In this document: positions 32,990 to 43,851 of the stretch, piece after piece
Layout: each line of letters starts with the position of its first letter
Numbering within the stretch: position 1 is the stretch's first letter
NCBI GenBank assembly: GCA_014155875.1
Contig: JACEFZ010014453.1
Span: 299,139 to 363,138 of the forward strand
Direction: 5' to 3'
Length of the DNA stretch: 64,000 nt
Origin: Cepaea nemoralis
Lineage: Eukaryota > Mollusca > Gastropoda > Stylommatophora > Helicidae
Position numbers and translations under genes: made by a program
Notes under the pieces: generated by a model
The model's input: only the letters and a program-made list of their open reading frames with translations
What the model was told of the DNA's origin: nothing
The model's database searches: none

Positions 32990-34855
32990 GGGTAGTGAGA
33001 GTTAACCACACCCGAGGTGTCTCTGGCACTCCCGTGTATTCTAACCCTAGGGGTTGGACAGGTAGATACACTTTTTTTTCTCTGTGGTTGACCTCGTATT
33101 AGTTAATTATGTCTACAAGCCCCTCCAGATTCTAGACCCCCACTAACTACCTACTCCTGTGGAACAATGAACACTGAGGCATCGTCCGAGACCACACTCA
33201 CCAATTTTACAAAGAGTAAGTCAACATACACAAAGTTTATTCTACCCTTGAGAATATAGAACTGAAATGAACATCCTGATAGAATAATCTATTTACACAA
33301 ATAGAGGATAGAGTAGAGACAGAATCAGAGATATGGCTTCATCATGAGGCTGAGAAGTAGATTGGATGCAGATGTCCCATCCAGTCGGTCCGCCACTCAC
33401 CCGGCTTCCTTCCAGTGAGATGACTTGAACCTTGGAGACCACTCCGTCCCCAGAGCTTGGATCGACAACAAGAGAGTTACTCCTGGACCTCACTCAACTG
33501 GACCAACTGCAACTTCAGCACTTCCTAATGAGTCACTGCTAAGTTAATACACAGTTCTCTATAATCAGCCTAGCTGGGCGACAATCCTCCTGGACTTGAC
33601 CCCAGTCACTCTTGAGTCAATGAAAGTCTGTAGCCAATTGACCAATCTAATGGTCCCTCCTTGGTATCAAGTACCCCTGGTTGGGTAATAGCCAATGATC
33701 AATCTAATGATCCCTAAGTCTCAGTACATTACCCCTGGTTGGGTACTAAGCCAATGACCAATCTAATGGTCCCTAAATCACAGTACATTACCCCTGGTTG
33801 GGTAATCAGATAGTTCTGGTGATACTAGAGTACTACAAGAAAACACAGTTCAAAGTCTGCATACTCTATAAATACACAGTTAGAAGCACACATCTATTTC
33901 TAACATTGTTCAGTCTAGACAAGGATTAGTTGTCCTTTACACCTTAACAATTGACCGTAGTCTATATACGTAAGCTGGTGTAGGTCGCATCATGACCTGC
34001 CACTAAAGCTAGCATAGGAACAGCACAAGTCTATAGATTCATCTTTCCGACGTTTAGGCGGAACCACCATAGCCTGGGTACAATCTGGTGTCTCGTATCA
34101 TTGAGCATGATTGCTCAGGTGGCTGAACTTCTCCTGGCTGAAATAGAGTATCTTCTAAGTCAGAAAAACCACACAAACCATCACATTCCACATGTGCACT
34201 CTCAGGGCACCGAAATCACTTGATGATAACCTTCACTAATGATGATGCACCCTGTCACATGGTGTGGTGTAGTCAGGCGAGGTAAGTAAAGGATTCTGCC
34301 CTTCGCTGTGGTACACGAAGTGGTTTCAGGCAGACAACATGTGTAGTCGACTGGTTCCTCAACAGGCAACTCCTGAATACTTTGAACCAGCCTCCAGTCA
34401 GCTACAAGAACTGTTCAACGGCACATCTGCCTCATTGCGATAACAGTCAGCTGTAATGTGGATGAGGTGAGACGCAAAACAAATGGCTCAACACAGCCCT
34501 GCGTCTTCTCTCTGGGAGAGTCATGAAGTGAATGCCTATTCTAGCTGCATTCCCCCAATCGTGCTAACTCATGCGCACGAGAAAAGAGAACTCCTTGAGA
34601 AAAGTCACCTTCTCGGAGAACATTCATTCCACGCCTAGAATTTCTACATCTCTCTGCACGGGAATTTGCTGAAGCACCCGGCAACCCGGTACAGTCAAAT
34701 ACCGGTAATTCGAGATGATTCTAGATGGAAAATTCCTATCGGCTTCCCTCAGTCTATTTGTAACTGAGAAAGTCCCCGATGACACGCCAAAATAGTGCGG
34801 GATCCCGACGACAACAGACAGATGATCGCGGTTTCGTCGCATTGGTAATGGCTTG
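32990..34855. mobile_element. Unclassified 1.9-kb insertion within RT gene
   Basis: The insertion separates the two halves of a LINE RT: minus-strand LHLKPL before 34855 and TTNNIGAPQGS after 32990. It has no coding frame, a 7-bp inverted CTCGGGT/ACCCGAG at its left end, and a three-unit direct repeat at 33618-33806. Possible edges begin TGAGAGTTAAC. Clear terminal repeats were not found. It could be a solo LTR or a non-autonomous element. Confidence 0.5.
33618..33806. repeat. About 63-bp repeat, three units
   Basis: Three units contain CCAATGACCAATCTAATGGT and ACCCCTGGTTGGGTA, with small length differences, inside the unclassified insertion. Confidence 0.85.
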
Positions 34856-34869
34856 AGATGAAGATTTAT

Positions 34870-35220
34870 TGCGTGATACTACTTGTTTTCTGTCTAATAA
34901 AATGATTTTATTAATGTCACTATATTAAAGCTTACTTTCATTGTTTTTTTGTTAAAATTAGAATAGTATGATCTGTCACATCGAATGCTTTTCTAGTCTA
35001 TAAACACTGCTTCACATATTGTATTGTTGTTAATATTTTGATGCCAGTTTTCTATCATGTTTGTTAGGGCTGTATGACAAGAATATTTTTGCCGAAACCC
35101 TGACTGACTGTCAACTATTAGTTTGTGTCGAACTAAGTGTTCTAGTGTTGTGTTGTGAATGTGCTTTTCTAGTGGTTGGGATAGTGAGGATAGTATGGAA
35201 ATTGATCTATAGTTACTCAT
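34870..35220 (-). pseudogene. CR1/Jockey-like RT fingers fragment
   Basis: The frame has SNYRSISILSSLSQPLEKHI, SGFRQKYSCHTALTNMIE and VFID, the standard RT motifs 1 to 3, then a broken stretch to 34870. It is the upstream half of the RT at 32684-32985. The linker with PWIT-like and LRNKDQYVIRKEKKHYFKNL-like pieces follows in minus orientation at about 35870-36050, with a gap of degraded sequence between. Confidence 0.75.
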
Positions 35221-36080
35221 GAGATGATTGTTAATATAAACTCACTCTCGTCCTGGATGTTAACACACACGTCTTGCCGGCATGAGCTATCGTTGGTAAC
35301 TAACTTTGTGACCACTCTGTCGTCACCGCCTAGCTGCCTAGTAGCCCTTAGCTACTTCCTACTATGGTGCTTGCCCGTGCACTGCTCTATTATTGACCAT
35401 GCACACTTTACTGCCCCTTCCTCCTATAACTAACTCTGTTATAATTGTCTAATGAGCCAGCTTTTAAATGAAGAGACATATTAGCGATTTTAAAAGACTG
35501 ATTGAAAGTGACCTTTGGTGAGACATTGATTATATATAAAAGTTAGTGACTTGTAGATCGCCGGTGCAGCGCAGCGAAGGATCCGATTACTGATTCCATT
35601 TGGTTCTGATGAGTTATTGTTTTTTAGGTTACTGAGATGAGTAAATATTCAGTGGTCGTCATTAGCGGTATGTTGGAGGGAATGTATCTGGAGCATTTGT
35701 TCTTACAAAATGATGGCAATAAAGATATGTCATGAGGAGAATCTGGTATTGCAGCCTTCAATTGGTTTATGTTGAATTGAAGGAAACTACTGAATTAATC
35801 ACGTGTAACCCGATTTGATGGTAATGATTGTGATGACTTGTGTTTGTGTGTCAAGGTATTAATTGCTTTCCTTATATCTTTAGTGTTGGTTTTATCTATT
35901 ATTAAGTTCTTAAAATAATGTTTCTTTTCCTTTCGAATAACATATTGATCTTTGTTTCTCAAACTACAGTACATGGTTAGATCTCTATTTTTATGTGCCC
36001 TGTCCCGGTCTCATAATTTCAACTACATCCTGGGTGATCCATGGGGACTTAGTGTAATGGTTAACTCAAACTTCCTCAAA

Positions 36081-36200
36081 CACTTTGCTGATCAAACTTG
36101 GCGCTTGTCGAATTTCCGATTATATGCCTTCATGACCGATTTCGACGGTCGTCGAATTAGCGACATGCGGATTTCAAACAGACGGCCTTACTGACAGCCA
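36081..36200 (+). repeat. Left terminal inverted repeat of piggyBac-like composite
   Basis: About 120 bp beginning CACTTTGCTG corresponds, with mismatches, to the reverse complement of 38900-39014, including the shared CGGATTTCAAACAGACGGCC near 36170. Confidence 0.8.
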
Positions 36201-36331
36201 CTGAATCCGGCTTGATCCGGTTGTTTTTATTATTCCAATATGGCTGCGTCCATGATTGATACTGTTTGGAGTGTATTTTTAGTGAAATTTTGTTAATTTT
36301 TGTTGCAAGTGACTATTTGGCATTTTCATCA

Positions 36332-36960
36332 TGTCTCATAACGAAAACCAGGCTCATAATATAGAGGATTCAGCGAATTTGGAGCTGAAAGCGATGATTC
36401 CTGGCTAAGCAGGGATGCACAAGTGAATGATATCGCGACTGAAAGTAGTGACATTGATGTTGAAATTGATGACAGGTTATGAAAGTACGTCTGAAGAAAG
36501 GAGTGGGCGTGGCACAAGAGACCAGAACATTTCTACAGCTGAAAATGCTGTTTGGAAGTGGAGAAAGGCTCCTCACAATGAATTTATTGAGCTTGACAAT
36601 CTTCCTCCATATAAAGAACAGGGTGTCATGTCAGACACAACTGGGTTTATGCCTATTGATTTTTTTCAAGCTTTCCCCCCTGATACTTTCATAGATCTCA
36701 TCACGTGTGAAGTCAACAGGTATGGTGAAAATCACCTCTTTTGGTACACAGGAAATGTTATGGACAAGACAGTTAGGAAAAAGGGAATTCCTGAGGGAAG
36801 AATAATAAAGAAGCCAGTGCTTGCAGAAAAATACAACATAAGTATGGATGGTGTTGCCCATTTCGGCCAACTGAGTGCAAGATCCACATAGATCCTATAA
36901 ATGGTACCTGGCATTATATCATTGTTTAGTTGAAACTGCTCTGGTCATGGGCATATAAGC
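36332..36960 (+). pseudogene. piggyBac-like transposase, internally deleted copy (plus)
   Basis: The frame contains an acidic N-terminus, SGRGTRDQNIS, LPPYKEQGVMSDTTG and IDFFQAFPPDTFIDLITCEV, the N-terminal dimerisation-type region of piggyBac transposases. It then jumps to VMDKTVRKKGIPEGRIIKKP and YNISMDGVAHFGQLS, which belong to the C-terminal part. The central RNase H-like catalytic domain with its Asp residues is therefore deleted. A frameshift near 36400 breaks the N-terminus. After about 36870 the coding sequence becomes a 104-bp tandem array. It is non-functional. Confidence 0.78.
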
Positions 36961-37806
36961 TACAACACTGCCAACTGAGTGTAAGATCCACATAGATCCT
37001 ATAAATGGTACCTGGCATTATATCATTGTTTAGTTGAAACTGCTCTGGTCATGGGCATATAAGCTACAACACTGCCAACTGAGTGTAAGATCCACATAGA
37101 TCCTATAAATGGTACCTGGCATTATATCATTGTTTAGTTGAAACTGCTCTGGTCATGGGCATATAAGCTACAACACTGCCAACTGAGTGTAAGATCCACA
37201 TAGATCCTATAAATGGTACCTGGCATTATATCATTATTTAGTTGAAACTGCTCTGGTCATGGGCATATAAGCTACAACACTGCCAACTGAGTGTAAGATC
37301 CACATAGATCCTATAAATGGTACCTGGCATTATATCATTGTTTAGTTGAAACTGCTCTGGTCATGGGCATATAAGCTACAACACTGCCAACTGAGTGTAA
37401 GATCCACATAGATCCTATAAATGGTACCTGGCATTATATCATTATTTAGTTGAAAACTGCTCTGGTCATGGGCATATAAGCTACAACACTGCCAACTGAG
37501 TGTAAGATCCACATAGATCCTATAAATGGTACCTGGCATTATATCATTATTTAGTTGAAACTGCTCTGGTCATGGGCATATAAGCTACAACACTGCCAAC
37601 TGAGTGTAAGATCCACATAGATCCTATAAATGGTACCTGGCATTATATCATTATTTAGTTGAAACTGCTCTGGTCATGGGCATATAAGCTACAACACTGC
37701 CAACTGAGTGTAAGATCCACATAGATCCTATAAATGGTACCTGGCATTATATCATTATTTAGTTGAAACTGCTCTGGTCATGGGCATATAAGCTACAACA
37801 CTGCCA
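36870..37806 (+). repeat. 104-bp tandem array derived from transposase coding sequence
   Basis: About nine units of 104 bp (CTACAACACTGCCAACTGAG, then GATCCTATAAATGGTACCTG) are nearly identical. In one frame each encodes a stretch like YKWYLALYHCLVETALVMG, which is contiguous coding sequence in the opposite copy (minus strand near 38100-38190). The array arose by tandem duplication of a transposase segment. Confidence 0.92.
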
Positions 37807-38045
37807 ACTCTACAAATAAGATCACTGTATAGAGGTTTAGGCAGGATGTCAGTCTTGCTGTTGTTCGGCGCAATGCAACATCTTCAAGACCTCAAGTCAC
37901 GACATCACGACTTACTGAGCGCCATTTTATTCAAAAATATGAAAAGTCAAGGTACAAGCAGGACTGTAAAGTGTGTAAGGCTGCAGGTAAAAGAAGCCAG
38001 ACTTGCATGTACTGCAATGAACAGCAGGTCCAATAAGAGCAAGAC
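37807..38045 (+). pseudogene. piggyBac-like transposase C-terminal Cys-rich end
   Basis: In the frame starting RFRQDVSLAVV the sequence continues to RLTERHFIQKYEK, CKVCKAAGKRSQTCMYCNEQ. A CxxC...CxxC cluster after an RHF motif is the typical C-terminus of piggyBac transposases, used for terminal-repeat binding. It completes the plus copy beyond the 104-bp array. The inverted copy of the following bases begins at 38046. Confidence 0.72.
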
Positions 38046-38064
38046 TGACATCCTGCCTAAACCT

Positions 38065-38750
38065 CTATACAGTGATCTTATTTGTAGAGTTGGCAGTGTT
38101 GTAGCTTACATGCCCATTGACCAGAGCAGTTTCAACTAAATAGTTATATAATGGCAGGTACCATTTATAGGATCTATGTAGGTAGCTTGCACTCAGTTGG
38201 CTGAAGTGATCGACACCGCCCATACTTTTATTGTATGTTTCTGCAAGCACTGGCTTGTTTATTATTCTACCCTCAGGAATTTCCCTTTTCCTAACAGTCT
38301 TGTCCATAACTACATTGGAGTGAACAGTAGATATAAGGTTATCTCTTTTCTGTGTACTGAGAGAGGTGATTTTCACCATACCTGTTGATTTCACGCATGA
38401 TCAGATCTATGGCACTTCCAGGGAAAAAATCTTGAAAAAATCAATGGGCATAAACCCAGTTGTGTCTGACGTGACACCCTGTTGTTCTTTGTATGGAGGA
38501 AGATTGTCAAGCTCAATAAGTTTGTTCTGAAGAGCTTTTCTCCATTTCCAAACAGAATTTTCATCTGTAGAAATGTTCTGGTCTCTTGTGCCACACCCAC
38601 TTCTTTCTTCGGAAGTACCTTCATCACCTCCATCATCAACTTCAACATCGTTGTCGCTACTTTCAATCACACTATCATTCACTTCTGTGTCTCTACTTAG
38701 CCAGGAATCATCACTTTCAGCTCCAAATTTGCTGTCAGAATCCTCTATAC
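38065..38750 (-). pseudogene. piggyBac-like transposase, internally deleted copy (minus)
   Basis: Minus-strand frames give an acidic N-terminus (SSDNDVEVDDGGDEG), SGCGTRDQNIS, LPPYKEQQGVTSDTTG and IDFFKIF. After a break near 38400 come VMDKTVRKREIPEGRIINKP, YNKSMGGVDHFSQLSA and YKWYLPLYNYLVETALVNG. It matches the plus copy piece for piece, with the same missing catalytic core but independent changes. Its SMGGVDHF is closer to the usual piggyBac motif than the plus copy's SMDGVAHF. Confidence 0.78.
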
Positions 38751-38899
38751 TACAAGCCTGGTTTTCGTCATCAGACTTGCACCAAAAATTAACGAAATTT
38801 CACTAAAAACATGCTCGCTACGGCTCCAAACAATTTTAACCATGGGCGCAGCCATATTGGAACAAGGGAAACAACTGGGTAAAGCCAGATTCTGTGGCT

Positions 38900-39014
38900 A
38901 TCAGTAAGGCCGTCTGTTTGAAATCCGCATGTCGCCAATTCAGCGATCGTCAAAGTTGGTCACCAAGACATATAGCCCGAAATTTGTCGATCATCGAAGT
39001 TCGTCAGCAAAGTG
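38900..39014 (-). repeat. Right terminal inverted repeat of piggyBac-like composite
   Basis: This is the inverted counterpart of 36081-36200, ending GTCAGCAAAGTG and followed by TTAA at 39015-39018. Confidence 0.8.
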
Positions 39015-39018
39015 TTAA

Positions 39019-40803
39019 AGCTTTACTCAAGTGAGACCAAACTAACAGATGATACCCTCAACGCCATAGAGGCCCTACCAGCTCTTGACCACCTGGGCAC
39101 ACTTCCCACCATAACAGAAGTTAAGTGTGCTATAAATGAGCTTGCATCTGGCAAGGCTCCAGGTAAGGATGGGATTCCAATAGATGTTATCAGGATTGGG
39201 CAAGACACATTCACTCTACAGATCCACCAGCTAATAGAGCTATGCTGGTGAGAAGGACAAGTCCCACAGGATTTCAAAGATTCAAGTATAACACTGTACA
39301 AGGGCAATCGGAGCGATTGCAACAACTATAGAGGTATCTCACTTCTGTGTGTTGTTGGGAAAGTATTTGCCAGAATTGTTCTGCGCAGACTTAGTGCTAG
39401 GAGATCAAGTCTACCCCGAATCACAGTGTGGCTTCGACAGAACCGGTCTACCATTGATATCATATTCTAATTGCGACAAATGCAAGAAAAATGCCGTGAA
39501 CAGAATCAACCACTGTTTATTGCCTTTATCGACCTCACGAAGGCGTTTGATTTGGTCAGTCGTGAGGGTCTGTTCAAGGCACTAAAGAAGATTGGTTGCC
39601 CATCAACTCTTCTGTCCATTGTGGAATCGTTCCACACAGGCATGAAGGGTATAATCAAGTTTGATGGTGCAACTTCAGAAGAGTTTGAAATCAAGAGTGG
39701 AGTTAAACACGGTTGTGTACTAGCTCCCACCCTCTTTGGAATATACTTTTCACTTCTACTGAAATATGCCTTTCGTGATCAGGATGGTGGTATATACATT
39801 CACTCACGCTCAGATGGTGGTCTCTATAATGCTCAGAGATTGAAGGCCAAGACCAAAATTAAGAGGGTACTGATCAGAAAGTTGCATTTTTACAGATGAT
39901 ACTGCAATTACGACCCACTCTGAGGAAGAATTACAAGTCTACTATCTGCATTCTCCAATGGTTGTTCTGAATTTGGTTTAACGATTAGCAAAAAGAAGAC
40001 TCGGATTATGTCACAAGGTGCACATGGGGTACCATCAATCTTTATTGACGAAGCCGAACTAGAGATAATAGACCATTTTACATATCTAGGATCAGAGGTA
40101 AATAGCAAATTATCCCTCGATCAGGAAATCAACATCAGGATTGGTAAGGCAGCAACAACAAAAGGTTAACAAAAAGAGTCTGAGAGAAGATAAAAGATTA
40201 CTACCAAAATAAAAGTCCTTGTCTATCAAGCTTGTGTCCTTAGTACTCATCTTTAAGGTAGTGACGCCTGGAAAACTTACACCAAGAGAAATGTTAACAG
40301 CTTTCATGCGCGGTGTCTGTGAAGAATACTTGGTAGTAAGTGGCAAGACAAAATCACAAACACTGAAGTATTTGAAAAATCTAGTTGTGTGACAGTTTAT
40401 TCCATGCTCAGTCTTCGTAGACTTAGATGGGTAGGACACATTAGGAGGATGGATGATGGTAGAATACCAAAGGACATCTTCTTTTGGTGAATTACAGATG
40501 GGTAAGAGATCTCAGGGTCGGCCTCTACTACGATACAAAGGTGTGTGTAAGCGGGACATGATTGATACAGGGATTATAAATGCACATTGGGAGCAAGCCG
40601 CCGCTGAACGTGTTGCATGGAGGGCAAATATCAGAAATGAAATAAAGACAAAAGGAGACAATTATTTCAGATCAGTCACACACAGATCGTGTGAGACCTA
40701 TGATTGTGGAAATGACCATGTGTTCACATCCATCCACTGTGGACGAACATTTACAGCGCGAATTGGCCTTATCAGTCACATTTGCCACCGCCACGGGTTG
40801 TAG
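39019..40803 (+). pseudogene. LINE reverse transcriptase, degenerate
   Basis: Successive frames give LASGKAPGKDGIPIDVI, NNYRGISLLCVVGKVFARIV, FIAFIDLTKAFDLVSREGLF and SGVKHGCVLAPTLFGIYFS. They continue with a DDTAI palm piece, FTYLGSEVN, LRRLRWVGHIRRMDDGRIPK and a C-terminal C-x2-C...H-x4-H type finger (HCGRTFTARIGLISHICHRH). At least five frameshifts or stops break it (for example near 39250, 39400, 39460 and 39890). An insertion near the palm separates the GIYIHSRSDGG stretch from DDTAI. It is non-functional. Confidence 0.8.
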
Positions 40804-40860
40804 TTATGGATTTTTGAAGCACAATGTAGCAAACTACTGTCAAGACGGCAAGGTGCCAAT
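39019..40860 (+). mobile_element. 5'-truncated plus-strand LINE running into satellite
   Basis: The element starts inside the linker directly after the TTAA of the piggyBac composite and covers RT through a C-terminal zinc-finger-like end and a short 3' UTR. At 40861 it passes without a break into the ATCCATACATACATACACCA satellite. The family is one of the common endonuclease-RT LINEs; the clade is not resolved. Confidence 0.75.
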
Positions 40861-43000
40861 AAATAAATATCCATACATACATACACCACAGATACATATA
40901 CTGATATAGTTATCCATACATACACCACAGATACATATACTGATATAGTTATCCATACATACACCACAGATACATATACTGATATAGTTATCCATACATA
41001 CATACACCATAGATACATATACTGATATAGTTATCCATACATACACCACAGATACATATACTGATATAGTTATCCATACATACATACACCATAGATACAT
41101 ATACTGATATAGTTATCCATACATACATACACCACAGATACATATACTGATATAGTTATCCATACATACATACACCATAGATACATATACTGATATAGTT
41201 ATCCATACATACACCACAGATACATATACTGATATAGTTATCCATACATACATACCACAGATACATATACTGATATAGTTATCCATACATACATACACCA
41301 CAGATACATATACTGATATAGTTATCCATACATACACCACAGATACATATACTGATATAGTTATCCATACATACATACACCATAGATACATATACTGATA
41401 TAGTTATCCATACATACACCACAGATATACTGATATAGTTATCCATACATACATACACCATAGATACATATACTGATATAGTTATCCATACATACACCAC
41501 AGATACACATACTGATATAGTTATCCATACATACATACACCATAGATACATATACTGATATAGTTATCCATACATACATACACCACAGATACATATACTG
41601 ATATAGTTATCCATACATACATACACCACAGATACATATACTGATATAGTTATCCATACATACACCATAGATACATATACTGATATAGTTATCCATACAT
41701 ACATCCACCACAGATACATATACTGATATAGTTATCCATACATACATACACCATAGATACATATACTGATATAGTTATCCATACATACCACCACAGATAC
41801 ATATACTGATATAGTTATCCATACATACATACACTGATATAGTTATCCATACATACATGCACCACAGATACATATACTGATATAGTTATCCCATACATAC
41901 ATACACCACAGATACATATACTGATATAGTTATCCATACATACATACACCACAGATACATATACTGATATAGTTATCCATACATACATACACCACAGATA
42001 CATATACTGATGTAGTTATCCATACATACACCACAGATACATATACTGATATAGTTATCCATACATACATACAATACAGATACATATACTGATATAGTTA
42101 TCCATACATACATACACCACAGATACATATACTGATACAGTTATCCATACATGCATACACTGATATAGTTATCCATACATACACCACAGATACATATACT
42201 GATATATTTATCCATACATACATACACCACAGATACATATACTGATATAGTTATCCATACATACACCACAGATATATATATATACTGATATCGTTATCCA
42301 TACATACATACTCCACAGATACATATACTGATATAGTTATCCATACATACATACATACACCACAGATACATATACTGATATAGTTATCCATACATGCATA
42401 CACCACAGATACATATACTGATATAGCTATCCATACATACATACACCACAGATACATATACTGATATAGTTATCCATACATGCATACACTGATATAGTTA
42501 TCCATACATACATACACCACAGATACATATACTGATATAGTTATCCATACATACATGCACCACAAATACATATACTGATATAGTTATCCATACATACACC
42601 ACAGATACATATACTGATATAGTTATCCATACATACACCACAGATACATATACTGATACAGTTATCCATACATGCAAACACTGATATAGTTATCCATACA
42701 TATACTGATATAGTTATCCATACATACATGCACCACAGATACATATACTGATATAGTTATCCATACATACATGCACCACAGATACATATACTGATATAGT
42801 TATCCATACATACATTCACCACAGATACATATACTGATATAGTTATCCATACATACATTCACCACAGATACATATACTGATATAGTAATCCATATATACA
42901 CCACAGATGCATATACTGATACAGTTATCCATACATACACCATAGATACATATACTGATATAGCTATACATACATACACCACAGATACATATACTGATAT
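40861..43000 (+). repeat. 39/43-bp satellite, main block
   Basis: Units of ATACATATACTGATATAGTT plus ATCCATACATACATACACCACAG carry one to three extra CATA steps, giving 39-, 43- or 47-bp lengths. About 52 units are present, with point variants. The array begins at the 3' end of the LINE remnant and is cut at 43000 by LINE copy 2. It resumes at 63791. Confidence 0.95.
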
Positions 43001-43449
43001 CTTCTTCTTCTTCTTCTTCTTCATTCATCCGGAGTTTTTTTCCGGATGTGATTGCGTTGTGCCTGTTTACAGCAGAGCTGTGTTCTTGCGCCGTTAGGCC
43101 GACACATCCGACTTCTGCGAGCATTTGTTGACCGGGTCAACCTTCCCGGGGGTTTCTTAGGACGTTTGACTCTCACTGTTGTGGTGTTATTCCCCCATCC
43201 CAGCTGGTCCATATAGAACAGCCAAAGATCCTGGTCAGCCCTCAAGGGAAGGCAGAGCATGGGCATTCCCCGCCATCCAAGGAGGCTTCCATACTTGCAG
43301 AGCCGATACATAGCGCTCTGGTACTGGGCTCACCCAAGGAATCGTCACGTCCTGCACATGGCTGCTTAGCCTCACTTCCGTATATTGGGCCTTCCGTTCA
43401 CCATAGGCTGTTCTTCCGGAAACCAGAAGTATGCAGTCTGCAGATGACA

Positions 43450-43850
43450 TCCACACAGTGAGCTTTTGATTCAGACTTTCCACGTAATGGATTTGCTATC
43501 CAAGCAATATTCCATTTCGTGCCACTAGGACACTTTCCCACCTTTTATGAAGCCCACACAGTGGGCTTTTGATTCGGACTTTCCACGTAATGGATTTGCT
43601 ATCCAAGCAATATTCCATTTCATGCCACTAGGACACTTTTCCACCTTTTATGAAGCCCACACAATGGGTTTTTGATTCAGACTTTCCACGTAATGGATTT
43701 GCTATCCAAGCAATATTCCATTTCGTGCCACTCGGACACTTTTCCACCTTTTTTGAAGCCCACACAGCGAGCTTTCGATTTGGACTTTCCACATAATGGA
43801 TTTGCTATCCAAGCAATATTCCATTTCATGCCTCTGGGTCTTAATGCAGC
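43450..43850 (-). repeat. 103-bp tandem repeats in LINE copy 2 3' UTR
   Basis: Four units correspond to 7495-7885 of copy 1, with a few substitutions. They confirm that the repeats are an element feature. Confidence 0.9.
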
Positions 43851-43851
43851 T

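Larger units (their letters stand above)
31479..36060 (-). mobile_element. Broken CR1/Jockey-like LINE with later insertions
   Basis: Read on the minus strand, the element runs from a PWIT-type linker (about 36030) through RT fingers and palm to a C-terminal LWNNLPQEI motif (about 32160). It ends at a 3' UTR with TTTGAATATAAAGTTTGT and a (GTTC)n tail at about 31479-31500. All frames are broken. It is interrupted at about 32990-34855 by an unclassified insertion, and 31779-32045 looks like a further insert. The 5' part beyond the linker is lost at the piggyBac boundary near 36081. The endonuclease is absent. Confidence 0.7.
36081..39014. mobile_element. Composite piggyBac-like element, two copies tail to tail
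   Basis: The two ends are inverted repeats: 36081 starts CACTTTGCTGATCAAACTT and 39014 ends with its near complement, AAGTTCGTCAGCAAAGTG when read outward. TTAA, the piggyBac target, abuts the right end (39015-39018); on the left the matching bases are CAAA. Each half holds an internally deleted piggyBac-like transposase, in plus orientation on the left and minus on the right. The 3' ends meet near 37950, where 37761-37855 is the inverted copy of 38040-38145. The whole is a foldback-like palindrome. No full transposase is encoded. Confidence 0.8.

Noticed and set aside
40776..43024. Minus-strand frames rich in MYLWCMYVWITISVYVS
   Set aside because: They are products of the 39/43-bp satellite, not genes.
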